A stretch of DNA of 64,000 bases. It comes from Nautilus pompilius. Its lineage: Eukaryota; Mollusca; Cephalopoda; Nautilida; Nautilidae. Below are positions 40,401-54,800 of the stretch, in pieces (the first letter of the stretch is position 1; each line of letters opens with the position of its first letter). Made by a program: the position numbers and the translations under genes. The DNA lies in the NCBI GenBank assembly GCA_018389105.1, contig JACATO010001079.1:62001-126000 (forward strand), given 5' to 3'. The notes beneath the pieces are model-generated. The model did no database searches. It worked only from the letters and a program-made list of their open reading frames with translations, and was not told the DNA's origin.

Positions 40401-43400
40401 CCCCAACCTCAAAGTCAGGACATGCTGCCCACAAAGCAAAGAAGTTTCTATTCCACGTTTAGTACAGTTGATCGATTTATTAATATTAATCTGATAGCAT
40501 TAAAAACAAAACCTTAGAAGCAGCTGACTGTCTCGTAAGAGCATTTTTCTTTTTTTTGAATTTTATTTTGTTTTATATTATGGGGCTGAATACTTAAAAA
40601 AAATTAACTTTCAGCATCGAATTTAAATGCAAAGTCTATCAGTCAGTCAGTTATCTTTCAGACTGTTAGTTGAAATACTGAGAAATGAAACATTTTCAAC
40701 AAACACAAAAAAATGCATTTGCTATTCATTGTAACGCAGGAGTTAGTCTCTGATTTACTGCTTACCAGTGATGATACAGTTTGGAAATAAAGGATGGAAA
40801 TCCCACCCATTTTGCTTCATTTATTTTTCCAAAAGAACCTTTAAAAAAATTATTCCTTGTGGCGTAGATGTTTATAAAACAGCCAGACCAACCGCTTAGT
40901 ATTTTAGTTAGTGGCCTTTTATAATGGGTGGCCAGTAAGTTTGGACATGGATAATTTTCTGTTCGTTTGTATATGACAGATGGGACACTTTTTCCCCACA
41001 CACACACACACACTCAGTTTCTTAATTAAAAATTACAACAGTCACATGGTTGCTACTAATAACATCACAAAAACAAACAGTAAGATTGTCAGAAATGTTC
41101 TCCAAGACGTCTGATAGAACATCTGCAACAGCGTTTATGTTTAACTTTAGTTCCTATTGTGTTCCAGGGTTTGTTTCGTATACCTGAGATTTAAGGTAGC
41201 ACAACAAAAAAAAAAAAAAAGTAAGCAATTGGCATGAAATCTGGAGATCTCGGAGTCCATGGAATGTTTACCAAAGAAAGAAATGACTCCAACTGGGAAA
41301 CATTGCCCGACAATGTGGCATGTTGCATCATCTTGTTGAAACCAGGTTTTTTTTCCAATACTGAAGCCCCTCCATTGTAACTGTGGGATCAAGAAGTGCT
41401 GGGTCATGTGTCAGTACCATTCACTATTCTCAGCAACTGAACCACATGCTTAGTACAATTATTTTAAGAAAGAAATAAACTAAGTGTACAGACACAATCT
41501 TCCATTTATTTTATACAAATAAAACAACAGTGAGAATAATGTACATCTGTGGATAGTAGGAATGGAAATCTAATTAGATAAAGTCAAGTAACTTCCTCCA
41601 CATCAAAACACAAATGCTCTCTCATTTTATTTGAACTTTACAGTTTGATATACTGAAGTATGGTGACCATGTTTGTAGTTTAGTGATGATTCTACACCCT
41701 TGTCAAGATCTGATCTCGCCCTTAAAAAATTGGCTCTGTGCATCATCTATGCTGGTAAAATTCTAGATTTAGAGGCGGTATTGGAATTGTCTTCCTCTTT
41801 CTGTTGCTGGTTGGTTTAGTTCTGTGCATGTTAAATGAGGAATTAATCTGAGATTATGTGGGTGGGAGGCGAGTACTCTGTTTAAGGGGGGCAGTCGGAA
41901 AGTCCTCTACCCGAAAAGAGTGGAGGTGAGGGGCGCTTTTTGCCTTTGGCCTGCCTATCTGGCTAGGAAGGTTAGGTGCATCGAGACCGGTTTCGGACTT
42001 GACGTGCTGAGGCCTTTTTTCCCAAGATTGGTTTTTGGCTGGGGAAGCGGTCACTCTAACGGGGGCCATTCGTGCCCCAAACCCCGGCCACCAAGGTGGC
42101 CAGTTACACAAGGTGCTTCGGCGCCTCAACCCAGCCTTTTAGGCCTTAATGGGAGCTTGCTCCACACCGGGCTTTGGTCACCACACCCACTCCCTTCTCC
42201 TCGGAGATACACACGCATACACGAACTTTCACATGCACCACTCATGCATGCACCACAAAAAGAGAAAGAAAAAAAAGAGTGAGGATGTTCAGTTCACTTG
42301 TGTGCAAAATTGGGTTTGTATTATACAGCATCACATTAGTTATCTTTTACCCTAGACCCTGGGATGTCATTGTGCACTAAACCATGACAGCTGCTAGTGG
42401 TAACCTCACATGTTATTTATAAGAATTTTACACTGTATCAAACAACAACTACAATTTTTCTTTTTCTTTCTAAATCAGAATGTTATTTGAATGAAACACA
42501 CAGGTGGTACAATCACTTTCCTGGTATAAATTTTGAACTGTGGACTCCCTTTAGCTTAGAATAGATGCTTAAAACCATACAATTCGCAGTATTTCATCCT
42601 CAACAATATCCATGTGCTGCTGAAATTCCATTAATGATTAGGACTTGCTGGTGTTTTTTTTGTGTGTGTGTAATTTTTAATGATAGATATGCCCATTTTT
42701 CTCCCACTGTTGCTACACTATTTATGTATGCCTGTTTCCTTTTGGGGTAGGTTACACGAGTAAGCTGCTTCATCCCTCTCTTCTGTCACTTCATTTTACG
42801 AGTGGACATTCAAGTGAGAAAGAGAGACTCCAGCTTAACCATATGGTATCTGGCCAAGTTTCATCTGAATGTCCCAAGTATAATGTACACATCTGTTCTA
42901 AGAGCTTGCATACCTGCCTTGTATAAGCTTTTACCAAATATTTGTGCTTCATCTTTGTTGTGTATGGATAATACAGATTGGCTGGCTTGTTTGCTTGTTT
43001 TTGATCGCTTTCACTTTCCCTTCACTATCAGTGCATTCAGGCTACATTTTTCAAGCATAACATAAAAGCCACCACCCACTGATTTAAATGGAAAAAAACA
43101 AAACAACAAACACGTCTCTAAATGTAAGTTATCCACCTAGCTACTGAACATTGTGAAAACAACCAGGAAGTACATCCCTCCTGTTAGAGGCTTGTTAACC
43201 AGCTTTGATGTAAATTGTTGCTGGTGTCATTTAAACATTTTATTTCTCGTATTTTTCCTTATAATAAATTTACAAATGAATGCATAAAGAAAATAACTTT
43301 TGTGCTATAATAGTTTTTAAAATAAATTATTTGTAGATAATATAAACAAAGATGTAATTAACCCAGGTTTCTTAATTGTTCTTACTATTTCCTATAGATT

Positions 43401-46400
43401 ACAGTACAGCAATTTTAATATTTTAAAATAACATTAACACACTACCTGCCACATTAGGTTGGACATCTGTTGTTATTATCAATATGTTTGTTTGTTTTGT
43501 GAAAAATGGCAAATATAGACAAGCAATAAAATGAAATTTTGTTGAACTACCTTTTTCAGCACACACAGTTTCTGTCTTGTTTGGCATTGAATCAGTAAGA
43601 TTTTTTTTTTTATGGTCTGCTCCAAGTTTCTCCAGGTCCATATGAAAACTTGCTTTAATTCCATTGAATTGACTGTGTGTGTGTGTGTGTGGATGTGTTG
43701 CTCTTAGTTTAAAATCTAGGCACTCTTACAAAGAGATTGATTAGATTCATATCTGGGCTTTCAGGGAAGAGCCTTGTTTCTTCTTCCAGCCTGTGTTAAC
43801 CTGATAGATTTGACACGTCTGTGCCATCCACCTGCAGAATATGAGCACCAAGTCTTAATACGCTCTGTTGGTAGGATGCTAGATGTGTTTTTATAGTTGC
43901 AGTATGTCGGGCTTGAACATCTCTGTTTTGGTGTTTTCCAAACCCAGGTGGAGGCTCTAGACATGAAATGCTAAAATCTGGACTCATTAAAACAGAACAT
44001 GCTGCCAATACTTGAGGCTTTTGCCAAAAATGTGACCTCTGATCTGACCTTCCAAAGTATTTTATTCCTATTAGACAGAACAAATACCTTCAACTTTAAA
44101 ATTTTAATAACAATTTGTATCTAACCTTGTATCTTATGCCCGTGAATGTTAATTTGTTGAAATAATCATATGTTGTATTTAACTTTTGCATGGTATATTT
44201 TGGAGTCCAATTGTTGGAAACACCGGCTTTGTCTTCTGTCCGGATCATAGCTAGTGCAGAGACTGTAACATCCTTATCGGTAACTAATTGGGAATATAAT
44301 CCTTTTCCTTCTTAAATTCTGGAGACTGGTTTGCATTTTATTAGAAACATGCATGCACGCACATGCACACATTATAAGAGTTACTTCAATTTTATCCTTT
44401 GATATACTTTAAAACACAATAATTGTACTTATTCAGTTCACAGATTACAAGAACTATGCAGTGACTGCAAGCTTGAAAGATAACCAAAAGTTGGAACGTT
44501 CCATATCCTTGTTTAATGGTCTTTCTCAGTGGGTCCAATGTATGGTACTTAGCCGTACAACTCCAGCTCAAAGGTCTGAAGTTATCATCAAATTCATCGA
44601 TGTATCTAAGGTAAAAGTCTTCTTTCACTCACTCCAAGTATACTGCCTCAAGATTTATAATAGCTTGTGTTCAGGGTATAAGTAGTAGTTTTGGTACAGT
44701 AATCTTTCCTTTTCTTTTCCTCTTTTTTTTTTTTTTAAAGCAGTGTTGCTATTCAAATCAGCTCAGATGACCTATGATGCATTTTGTAATAAACTACGAT
44801 GTCACAATTGGCAGGAGGTACCTGTTATTGTCTTAATTACTGAACAACCTGACAAAATATTTTCTTGTACTTGTGCCATTAGAAAGTGTGTTTGATTGAT
44901 CTTTTAAAGGGGAAATATTATTGACCACATGGTGGGTGGGCAGCGAAAATAGAATAAGAACACAAAGCAAGCCTTAAAGTCTGCTATCCTCATTTGTGGA
45001 AGATCACAGGTAAAAAGAGAGATCAACCTGGAGGCAGAGGTATGTGAGCTCTGTTGTGTAGTCTCTGAACACCAGAGGATTTCAGTCATAAAGGAAAAAG
45101 GTGTACATAGAAAAATGGCCAAGCACTCACATCTATTTGGCAGACATTATCTGTGGAATCTACAGCATAGCCTGTAGATCCCACATTGGCTTTTGCTTGT
45201 GCCAAAGGATGCATAACAAATGTTGCATGTCATACTAACATGTTGAAGAGACAGAGCTTGAATCCCAGTTGGGAGAAGCTTGTTTTGGCATACCTGCCTA
45301 GCATAATTTCTTATTCTTCTTCACCAGGTGACTATGTAGTTTCCTCTCACATATAACAACAAGTTCTAGTACAAAATTTCTGCAGTAGGCATGTGACCAA
45401 ATCTCATGCCCTGTTCGTCTGCACTTGATTTTGGAAACTGACACCGGGGTGTTTTCTTTGGTAGATACTCTGTGCTGATGTCAGCAGGCAGATGTGAAGA
45501 AGAATGTTGCATGGATTGTTACAACTCTGCTTTTCTTTTAAATTGCTATGAAAAATTTTGTTTTTAATACAACTAACTTTTGATAGTATGAATTTATAAA
45601 AAAAAGTTGAATTTGCTTGTTTCACTGTTAAGACAATATTACATATTGGCTAGCAATGCCAACAAGCAGTTAGTGTTGTTTTGGTTTTGATTTTAAAATC
45701 TAAGCAGTAAACATTTAGTTCTAGTGCGAACGTTGGCCTGCCAGAAAATATGCTAATAATCTAGGTTACTCCTGTTTTGTTTTGTTTTTTTCAATTGTTT
45801 TAAATGTCGACTTGTGCTAGTTGGTGACATATGGTACTGCCTCACACTTTGTATGTTTATTCATACAGCTTCCTGGTTTCTTTCTCAGTACCTCTCTGCT
45901 CAAAAGCTGCAGATTGTAACACCGGATGCCCACTTAGCTCAAGCATCAGAGAAAATGCATCCCTAGTGTTTTGTTACAATAATAGAGCTTTAATCTTTCA
46001 GATTTTGCTATGCCGGATATTTTGTTTCATATTTAGATACTGGAGATGAAAAAGGAGCATTTAGAGTATCTGACCACTTGAAGTGTGTGGTGTACACACA
46101 AGGAATTAAATCTCTATGTCATGAAAACCATTTGTTCTTGAAACAAGAGTTGTGACAGTGACCTTACATACAGTTTCATGGGCCACCCTTTATACCTGTG
46201 ATTATTATATTAACTGGCCATTTTTATTCTTCTGTATCGGAACAATGGGTGCATATCACACCAGCCTTCTGTAGCAACCTCCCATAGCACAATTTCTTCT
46301 TGCTTTTTTGTACCAGTCCATCAGTGTGAGTTGTTTTGTTTTTTTTTATAGCCATGCCTGTTTCTTCCCAAAGAAAACAGATGAGTTCAAATAGGGTCTT

Positions 46401-48738
46401 TCCATTTAGCCATCTGCTTCATCTAATTGTGGCTGCCAGTCCAAAATTTACAAAACATGGGGAGGGTTGAGTGCAAAATGACCATCTGGCTTAGTAAAGC
46501 AGTGACTGGTTACAGAAATGGGACCAGGCAATCTTACAGACTTGTTTGTTGCCCTAACTGACAAAACTGGTGCTACAAGAACAGATGAATACTTCTTTGG
46601 ATCTCTTGTGTACATCAAAAGTTGCTGTACCTAAACAAACAGCCCGTCCACACTTTAGTCACTTGTGGAATGACTAGGAAGTGAAAAAAAAAAAAAAAAC
46701 TTTAAGAATTTTCTGCTGTCTGAATCAGTAAATAACTTTCAGTCCTGAATGCATTATAACTAGATGTTCAGCTTTGAGGTGTATTTGCTATTATTATATT
46801 TAAATAACTAATTCCAAAGAAACAGATTTTTTTATTGGCATTGCAGTGGACATGTGTACTGATATAACAATATAAATATACACCGATACTTTTTTCTGCA
46901 AGGGCGACTTATACTCCAATCCGACTTATGTATGGATGAAATCATGATGCCAGGGTAATTTAGCAAAGTAGCAAACCGGGGCTGCTATCTTAGATGATTC
47001 AACTTTTATTTGATAGGCAAAAATCATATCCAACTCTGTTCCATATGGACTAAAGCTGCTTTATTTCGCCCTCATTCTCTTTCTTTCATCTAAAACTCTC
47101 TCTCTCTTTGATGTTATCCACCACTGCTGTTTTACAACCATGACAGAAATTTTGTACTGTTGCTACTGTACAAAAGTGCAATCTTGCTATCAACTTATAT
47201 GTGAATGAAGGCTTGGAAAACCGAGGAAATTGACTCATTCAACTTATACTCCACGCCAACTTATAACCCGAAAAATACGGTAGTTGATCTCAGCCCTGTA
47301 ATTATTTTTCATTAGTCTTGCTTTCAGAAACCTTTATTTTACTAACGACATATTTGACATGGAATAGATAAATTGTATTAATGCCAACATTTTTTAAGAT
47401 GATAATATTTATTTTTATGCTCAGTAAGAGATATCTGCATATGTCTTTAATTTACAAATAAATAAAACTCGTATATATTTTATTTTATAGTTAATCTCCT
47501 ATGAGTGGCATTGCCGAGAATAAACTTAAATAATTAAAATTATGTATTAGTTAACGATCGGCTGGAAGGGCTTCATGGCCGAGCACTGGATTATGACTTT
47601 TCATAATTGACAAACAAAGTTATAACAGTTTACTTATTTTATAAAATTAAAAACAATATTGAAATAGGATAGAACCAGAAAAAAAAAAAAAAAAACTTTT
47701 ATCTATTAAGGATTTCTGGAAATCTAATGCCCAGGCACAGTCTCTCTTTTTAAAATCAGAAAATAAGCACTACAATGGTGGCCAAAATTATTGTATTGCC
47801 TTAAGATTTTAAACAAAATATTGAGTTCATTCCATGTATTTTAATTATGGAAATACCTTTCTAACACAATAAAGTCAATTAAGCTTTGTTTTGGTATTCA
47901 TAGGAGTTCTGTACAAATCAGCAGTCATTTCTCGGTGTGATACAGCCTTAATAGTCAGTACTTTGCCTTATTGTTTTGACTAAAGAATATTTTAATGAAA
48001 CAAATGTTTAAACATTGCATCGGTTAGGGTATAACTACACTAATGCACAAAAGTTTTGGGTGATGCAGTAATTACCACATCTGTTCTCTCACCTGTCTCA
48101 AACACATTTCGGGAAACATTAAAATTAAAGTGAATATGATTAGTCATACACGAGGCGTTCAAATTAAAACCGGCCAGATTCTGTCTAAGCAGGTGATGCT
48201 ATATCAGCTGGGTTTCATTTGAATGCCCCCCCCATAAATTGGATTAAATTAACAGTCATCAAGCTCGGAAGGATAACCAACTCCAAACAGTGCACTTGAG
48301 CTGTAACTCTTAATACCTGATTACTTCCAGTTATTTTTAGACTTGAGTGCACCAATATCTGATCCTGTAATTTCAGAAACATGAAACTGGTTCTTCATGC
48401 TAAACCAGTGGCTGGCTATATTCCTTGTTCTCCTCATCTTTCATTTTAGTCTTCTGGTGGCTGAAATTTTTAGGAAGGCATAATCTACATGACAGAGAGT
48501 GAGATTTCTATATGAACTAGAAAATCTTGCAAATATCAAGCAAAGTTGTACATTTGAAAACTTATTAAATTATGTCGTCTAAATGTCACCAAGGAGGAAT
48601 AAAGAAAATGTTTTGTTATTGTACTGCACGGCACATTTATTAAGAAATAGCTTTAAACCACACACTATCCCCATTTGGCATATTTAAATGTACTTTTTGG
48701 TTATTGTTGTTGTTGTTATTTTTGTATTTGTGTTTTCT

Positions 48739-48831
<93 letters not shown>

Positions 48832-51800
48832 GTCATCTTTATATTTTGTATTTATTTTTTAGAGGCTGCAGAGTTTGCAGAACTTTAACACTCTCATGGC
48901 TGTGGTTGGTGGTCTCACGCACAGTGCTCTGGCTAGGTTATCAAAAACAAATGCTTGCCTATCATCGGATAAACAAAAGGTAGAATCAGTGAGAGAATAA
49001 CTTTTAGGGCAACAGTCACCTTGAAATTAGCAATTTTTTTTTTCCTTTTTTGAAACTTTAGTCATGCCTACTAATCCTTTGAGAAGTATTCCCATATATT
49101 TGGGTACTGATCCTGATACAGTAATACAGTAAATACACATTTCCAGCATTTTGTGGGTTGTACTCTGTAAATTTATCAGGGTACTCAAAGGGTTAAGCAG
49201 TGTTTTTTGTTTGTTTTGTAAATGTATTTGTGTTCTCTTTGGTAATAGCAATGATTTATAAAGGAGATTGTAGAGAAAAATAAAAATTTGGTGGTGTTCA
49301 GAACAGACAGGTAGCCATTATGGCTGACACAAGATTCCTTGGGGGAAGAGAGATGCTCATCCATGCATTTCTTAAATTGGTTAACAACATCACTTTTAAC
49401 TACATTTATTGGAAATTTATTCCATTCATTAGCAAATCTGTGTAGAAGAAATATTTTCTGATATCCAATCGTAGTTAAGTTGGAATTATGACCTCCCCCT
49501 GCCTAATATCGATAACAAGAAGCGAGATTTCTTCGGTGTTGACATTAGTTTGCAAGTCTAATGCGAAGAATGTCAGTCGCTGTAGGCAGTGGACCTCTTA
49601 AATATTCTCTTGAATGTCTAATGGTGAAAACTTGGTAGATCTGGCAGTTTTAACTGTTAGCATATTTGGATAATTTTGCTCAATTAAAGAACTGGAAACA
49701 TCCCAGTACATACATGTTGAACTTTCTAATAAATTATTGAGGTTTCTTGAATGAATAAGAAATAGTTTTACTTAATTTTTTATCTGGTCCATGAAATGTA
49801 TCAACAAACACTTCTTACCCTATGAAATGCCAGGAGGTCTGTCTGTGGGCCAAACTGTTTGTTATAAAATTGGTATGATTATACTTTTGACCAATGACAC
49901 ACTTTGCTAGTCAAACAGATGTTACTGATGATTATTACTACCTTATAATTTCTTCATATTTATATAAACCAGGCTCTTAGCACTATTTCATGAAGTAATG
50001 TTTTGTTTCCTTAGACTTCATCTTTTCTGTGTACACTGATTGGTTCTCAAGAATGGGAGAACTTTTTTGATAGTGTCATGTTGGCTGACGTGGTGGCCTT
50101 CATAGGAATAAGACGGAGTCTGCTAAAATCTAACTGTACATCTTGGTTGAAAATTGTTTTTAGTCTTTGCTGACAGCCACTGAAATATGAACTTTTTGTT
50201 GCAGACGTTGATGGAATTCACAGAACTGCTGTCCTCCAACAATAACTTCAGTAACTATAGGAAGATCTTTGCTCAGTGTACTGGGTTCAGGATTCCAATA
50301 TTGTAAGTTTTAAAAGAAAGCAGCAACAACATCAACATACAAAAAAAAAAAAAATGAATAAGAAAAAGATGCAGTGAGAGAGAGTTTATACACACGTGTG
50401 CGCACGTTGAGTTAAAGAGACAGAGTTTGAGAGAGAGAAAATAATTATAATAATAAGCAAAATAGTTTTCTAGGTGCTGGTTCAAATCTCTCTCCATTTT
50501 AGTTTCTGAATTCATATCATTCAAGCAGTTGTTCTGGAGCTTGTTAAAATTAACAAAGGTCTATATAGTATATTGACATCAAACTAGAATAGTTGTAACA
50601 CACACCAACTGTTTTGTTTTTTATTTACAGGTTTCTTTTAAAAAAAAAAAACAAAAAAACTTGTAAGATAATTTTTCCAAGCACAGTTATTGCTGCTACC
50701 TAGATGCTTTAAGGAATCTTTTGGACAGTATCTAAATCTGGTATTTGAAACCAACTTAGAAGAAAAGTTATAAGATATATTTGATGCGCAACTCAGAATA
50801 TGGGATTCACAAATTTTTTATTAGTATGGTTGCTATGGTAACCTTGTGAGCTAACTGAGTGTGTGAAATCATTTGGCTGCAGTTTTCTCCTTAACTGCTC
50901 ATCAGAATTAATTTTTGGTTTGTTTTTTTTTTCTTCTTTACTTTAAAGATGACATTTATTTGAATGCATTGCCAAAGCGATTTAGTGAATTTTAAAAATT
51001 TTACATATTCACCCAATTGCACAAATGAACAAATAATGAAAATTTTTCAAAGATATTGGAAATTTGAAGGAATTTGGGTGAAAAAACAAGGAAGTGATGG
51101 TTGTTGAAAAATGATAAATAGTATATTTGGGAGAATATATTAGAAAATGTAGTTAGTCCTGGTGCCAAGCTGCCACTGCCATTTAAGCTTCCTGAGGGTA
51201 CCTGTTTTGATCAGTGAACCCAAATAAACTTATGTGGTAACCAGAGGACTCTTTCAAATGCACATACTTAGCATTTTTTAATAGCAAATAGTAAAAGATT
51301 GTTTTTTTTTTTCTGTATTTATTTTTGAATGTATTTATTTTTAAGCACCAAACTACATACATTTCCTACGTGTGTGTGTGTGTGTGTGTCTTTTCACTGA
51401 ATAATATCCAACTACTACCTGATCAGTAACGTAAAATGTATTTTTAAGCAGTTTTATTGTATAGTCTGTTTGAACACTACAGCAGCCAGCTGTGTAGAAT
51501 GGCAGAGAATCTGCAGTTCTTCCTGCTCAGGGATTGCAAGTTAAAACATACACGATCCACATTTGGGCGGAGCCTTGGGCAGTGAGTGGTCATCAGGGGG
51601 TGCAGGCCAGTTGAGGCTTAGCCACAAGACCTCCATATGTTGTACCTTGAAAACCCTACTGAACTTTTGATGTGGGAAGAAATCCCATGTGGCTGGCTGG
51701 CCAAGGGTTAATGCTTACTGGTTTTATTGCACTCCTATGTTATGCTCCCATAAGTTATCAACAGCAAATCTACAGTTGGTATGTGACGTTAAAGTTTTTC

Positions 51801-54800
51801 ATGTCAAATTTTTATGAAAATTTTGTGAATAATAAAATAAACACTCTTTTGATTTCTGTATTTTTAATGAACTTTAAAGAATTGTATTATCCACTTAAAG
51901 GTGGCTTTTTTTTTTTTTTTTCAAAGAGGTGTTCATCTCAAAGATTTGATCTCACTTCACACAGCTCTGACAGACAAGGTGGAGGGAGCTTCAGGGAGTT
52001 TGGTCAATTTCCGTAAAATTGTTCAGCTATTCCAGATTTTCAAGGTTTTAACCAAACTTCAGAGCATGTCAGTTCCCGTGGATGCTAACATTGATCTTGT
52101 AAATACAATCAGGGTGAGTCCCCACTGTATCTATTCCCTCTTTAGAGAAAAGATGAGAGACTTCAGATGGTAACAACTACATATGAGCTGAAATCTACCT
52201 CTGCATCATTTTGAGTGCAGAGACAGACTCATTACAGATTATAGTTTATTTCATTATAAACCTCAACTGTGTCATTCTGTAAGCTGTTGTTTGATTATTC
52301 TTATTGTGTCTTTAAGTAAACGTTAATATTTGTGTATTGGAAATTTAACGGCATTTCATACTCTAAACAGGCTGTTGCTCACCTTTATTTTTTTTTTGTT
52401 TTTTATCTTACAGCTCTCTCTTGATTTGCATTACACAGAAGATGAAATCTACGAACTATCATTAGCAAGAGAACCAAGAAACTCATTGTCATCAGTGAGT
52501 ATTCAAATATTTTTTTTAAAAAATACAAAAACAAATAGTGAATAATTTGTTTTCTAATGCATCAGCTTTTTACTCTAGTTATAAAGTGAACATAATTAAT
52601 GCAAACAAATCTTAAAAGCCTGGTATAGGACCAGGGCTTATTGGTCTCTATTTTCAGTTTATATTTTTAATTAAAAACATTGCACACAGTTTGGATATGT
52701 TTAATTACCTCCAGTAATTGAATTCAGTTTAAGTTATTTTGAGATTTAGAAAAACAGGAAGTATTATATGTCAAGGCTTTTCTTTCTTGGAAATGCTTAT
52801 CATGGTTCTTTTAGAACATCTATTACTAAGTCGTCTTCAGTGGAAAATTCATTTGTATGTATATGAACTTTTGAAATTAAAAATATTTAAGTAGGTTACA
52901 AATAATCAGAAACATGTCAAACCTGGTGACTTGGGTGGAGGTAAACAAAAAAGAATATTCTAGAGCTGCTGTACTAAATGGAAACTGAAATCTATTAATG
53001 GACAGAATTAACTCCACAACTAAAAAAAAAAACAGATTATTTTTATTTTTACTATTAAATAGATTGGAAACTGGTTTTCATATGTAACCATGGGAATTTT
53101 TATGGCAAGTCTGACTGTAGTCATAATTTTAAGCCATGGTAATATTATTAATAATGGTCATTCCTTCTAACTGAAGATGGCCATTCAAAAACTACCTGCA
53201 AACACCTGGGTGTGTGAGTTTGTTTATAGTGTAGGTATGAGCTGCTGCTCACAGAACAACCACACTTTAAGGTAGTGTAGCCTAATACCGAGGACCATCC
53301 AAGAACACCAAACAACTTACTGCACATGTGGGAGGAAGCTGGAGTATTTGTTGGAAACCTGGGCAGAAGAGCAATAGGAAATCATGCCAGGGAGGTACAC
53401 TAACTCAAACTGGTCTTGACTGGGATTCAAATTTGGGTCTGCAGCAATGGCAGTTTAGTAAGTTAACCGCTGAGTCACCAGAAATCTCTTTTAATATAGA
53501 GGATCTGCGTGAAAAGAAAATAAATTTTGAACTAAAATGTTTTGTATTTGAACTATCAGTACTTTCTAAAAATGAATGAATGACTCTTTAGCTCTCTTAT
53601 CAACTGCATCATAACTGTGTGTAGTGCTGTACACTTTGATAACATTACTTTTTTTTTACTCTGAGAGCTCAAAATCTCAAGATGGCAGCATTATAAATAT
53701 TGATTTGAGAATTTAATTTATGTTTTTGCATTTGGAAAATTTTAATTAGTAATTTTAGCACTAAAACAAAATCATAAATAGCACTGATGTATATTAAAAT
53801 TTGAATGTTTCTTTAAACTGGTGTTAACCTGTTTGATCTGCTTATTTTAGATAGGCTTGAAGCATACCCAGATAATAAGACTGCTGGAAAGGGGTTAAAG
53901 TTTGAAACTGAAATGTTTTGTTTAAATGTAAAGTTAGCACCTGTTCGCCTTTATGGGATTTTCTTTTTCAGGAATGCAAATTGAGGCTTTTCTCAGATTT
54001 AACATATGTTTTTCTTTTAAATGTTTTTTTTTTTTTTTTTTCATTGTTACTGGTCATATCCTCTTTTAATTATTTTATTTGTTGGGTTTCTGCCTTGCAG
54101 TTAAAACTAGAGATTTTGTGCTTATTAAGGGACAGTGGCCAGTAAGCACTGTATCCACTCTTTTCTTCCAGCCATCTACACCAACAAAGCCAGTAGTCTT
54201 TGCTGATTGGGCAGCTGGTGTCAGTCCACCTGACCATGAGACAATCAACAAACATGTTCACGACATGGTAGAGGTGAGTATCTAATCAAATCACCTGAGC
54301 TCTCAGACAGACTCGTATTTTAACAAAAACAATGTCCATTACCAGCAAAAGCAAAACTAATGCACATCTCTGCTGTGACAGAATTTGCCTATGAATAATT
54401 TTTTTTTCTCTCTCATAATATTTTTTGACTGATATTGTAATAGATTTCCTGTATGAGACACATTTTTTACAAAATTTCTGTTTCTTTAGTAACTAATAAC
54501 CTATGGTAATCATATAGTGGTGGCCAAAATTATTTTAAGCATAAGGTAATGAAATGCATTAATTTTGGTCACCACTGTATTTCTGATTCATTATAATGAA
54601 CCCAAATTGTGTAATATGGTAACTGAAAGCAAAATGTTGCTAACTAGCAATGATTTCCTGACTGGTCACGATTCCTAATAAACACACACCATCGTTTGGA
54701 GACAAATATGTACTTATATTCAGATGTTTACATCAGTGATTCCCAAAACCAGCTTGACTGATCCATCTGTTGCATTTCCTGATGATAATTCTTCTCTCAC

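Larger units (their letters stand above)
39345..44436 (+). other. RasGRP intron (5.1 kb)
   Basis: Between coding exons 5 and 6. Contains a SINE (40120-40430), a broken mariner transposase (40925-41407), a GC-rich block (41880-42280) and a short palindromic element (42802-42876). GT microsatellite at 43675-43691. Confidence 0.6.
44611..48862 (+). other. RasGRP intron (4.3 kb)
   Basis: Between coding exons 6 and 7. Contains a SINE (45236-45390), a pogo-like inverted-repeat element (46880-47281), a Tc1-like MITE (47771-48070), a short palindromic MITE (48152-48231) and a TTA microsatellite (48741-48831). Confidence 0.6.

Noticed and set aside
41854-42282. Open frames of 91 and 120 codons in the GC-rich block
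   Set aside because: They lie on opposite strands over the same bases, with no domain and no exon signals that fit the RasGRP frame.
44444-44610. Alternative acceptor at 44443 for coding exon 6
   Set aside because: It gives an in-frame TGA within seven codons and drops the conserved FTDY start.
48675-48983. 102-codon frame rich in Ile and Tyr
   Set aside because: It is translation of the TTA microsatellite running into exon 7 in the wrong frame.
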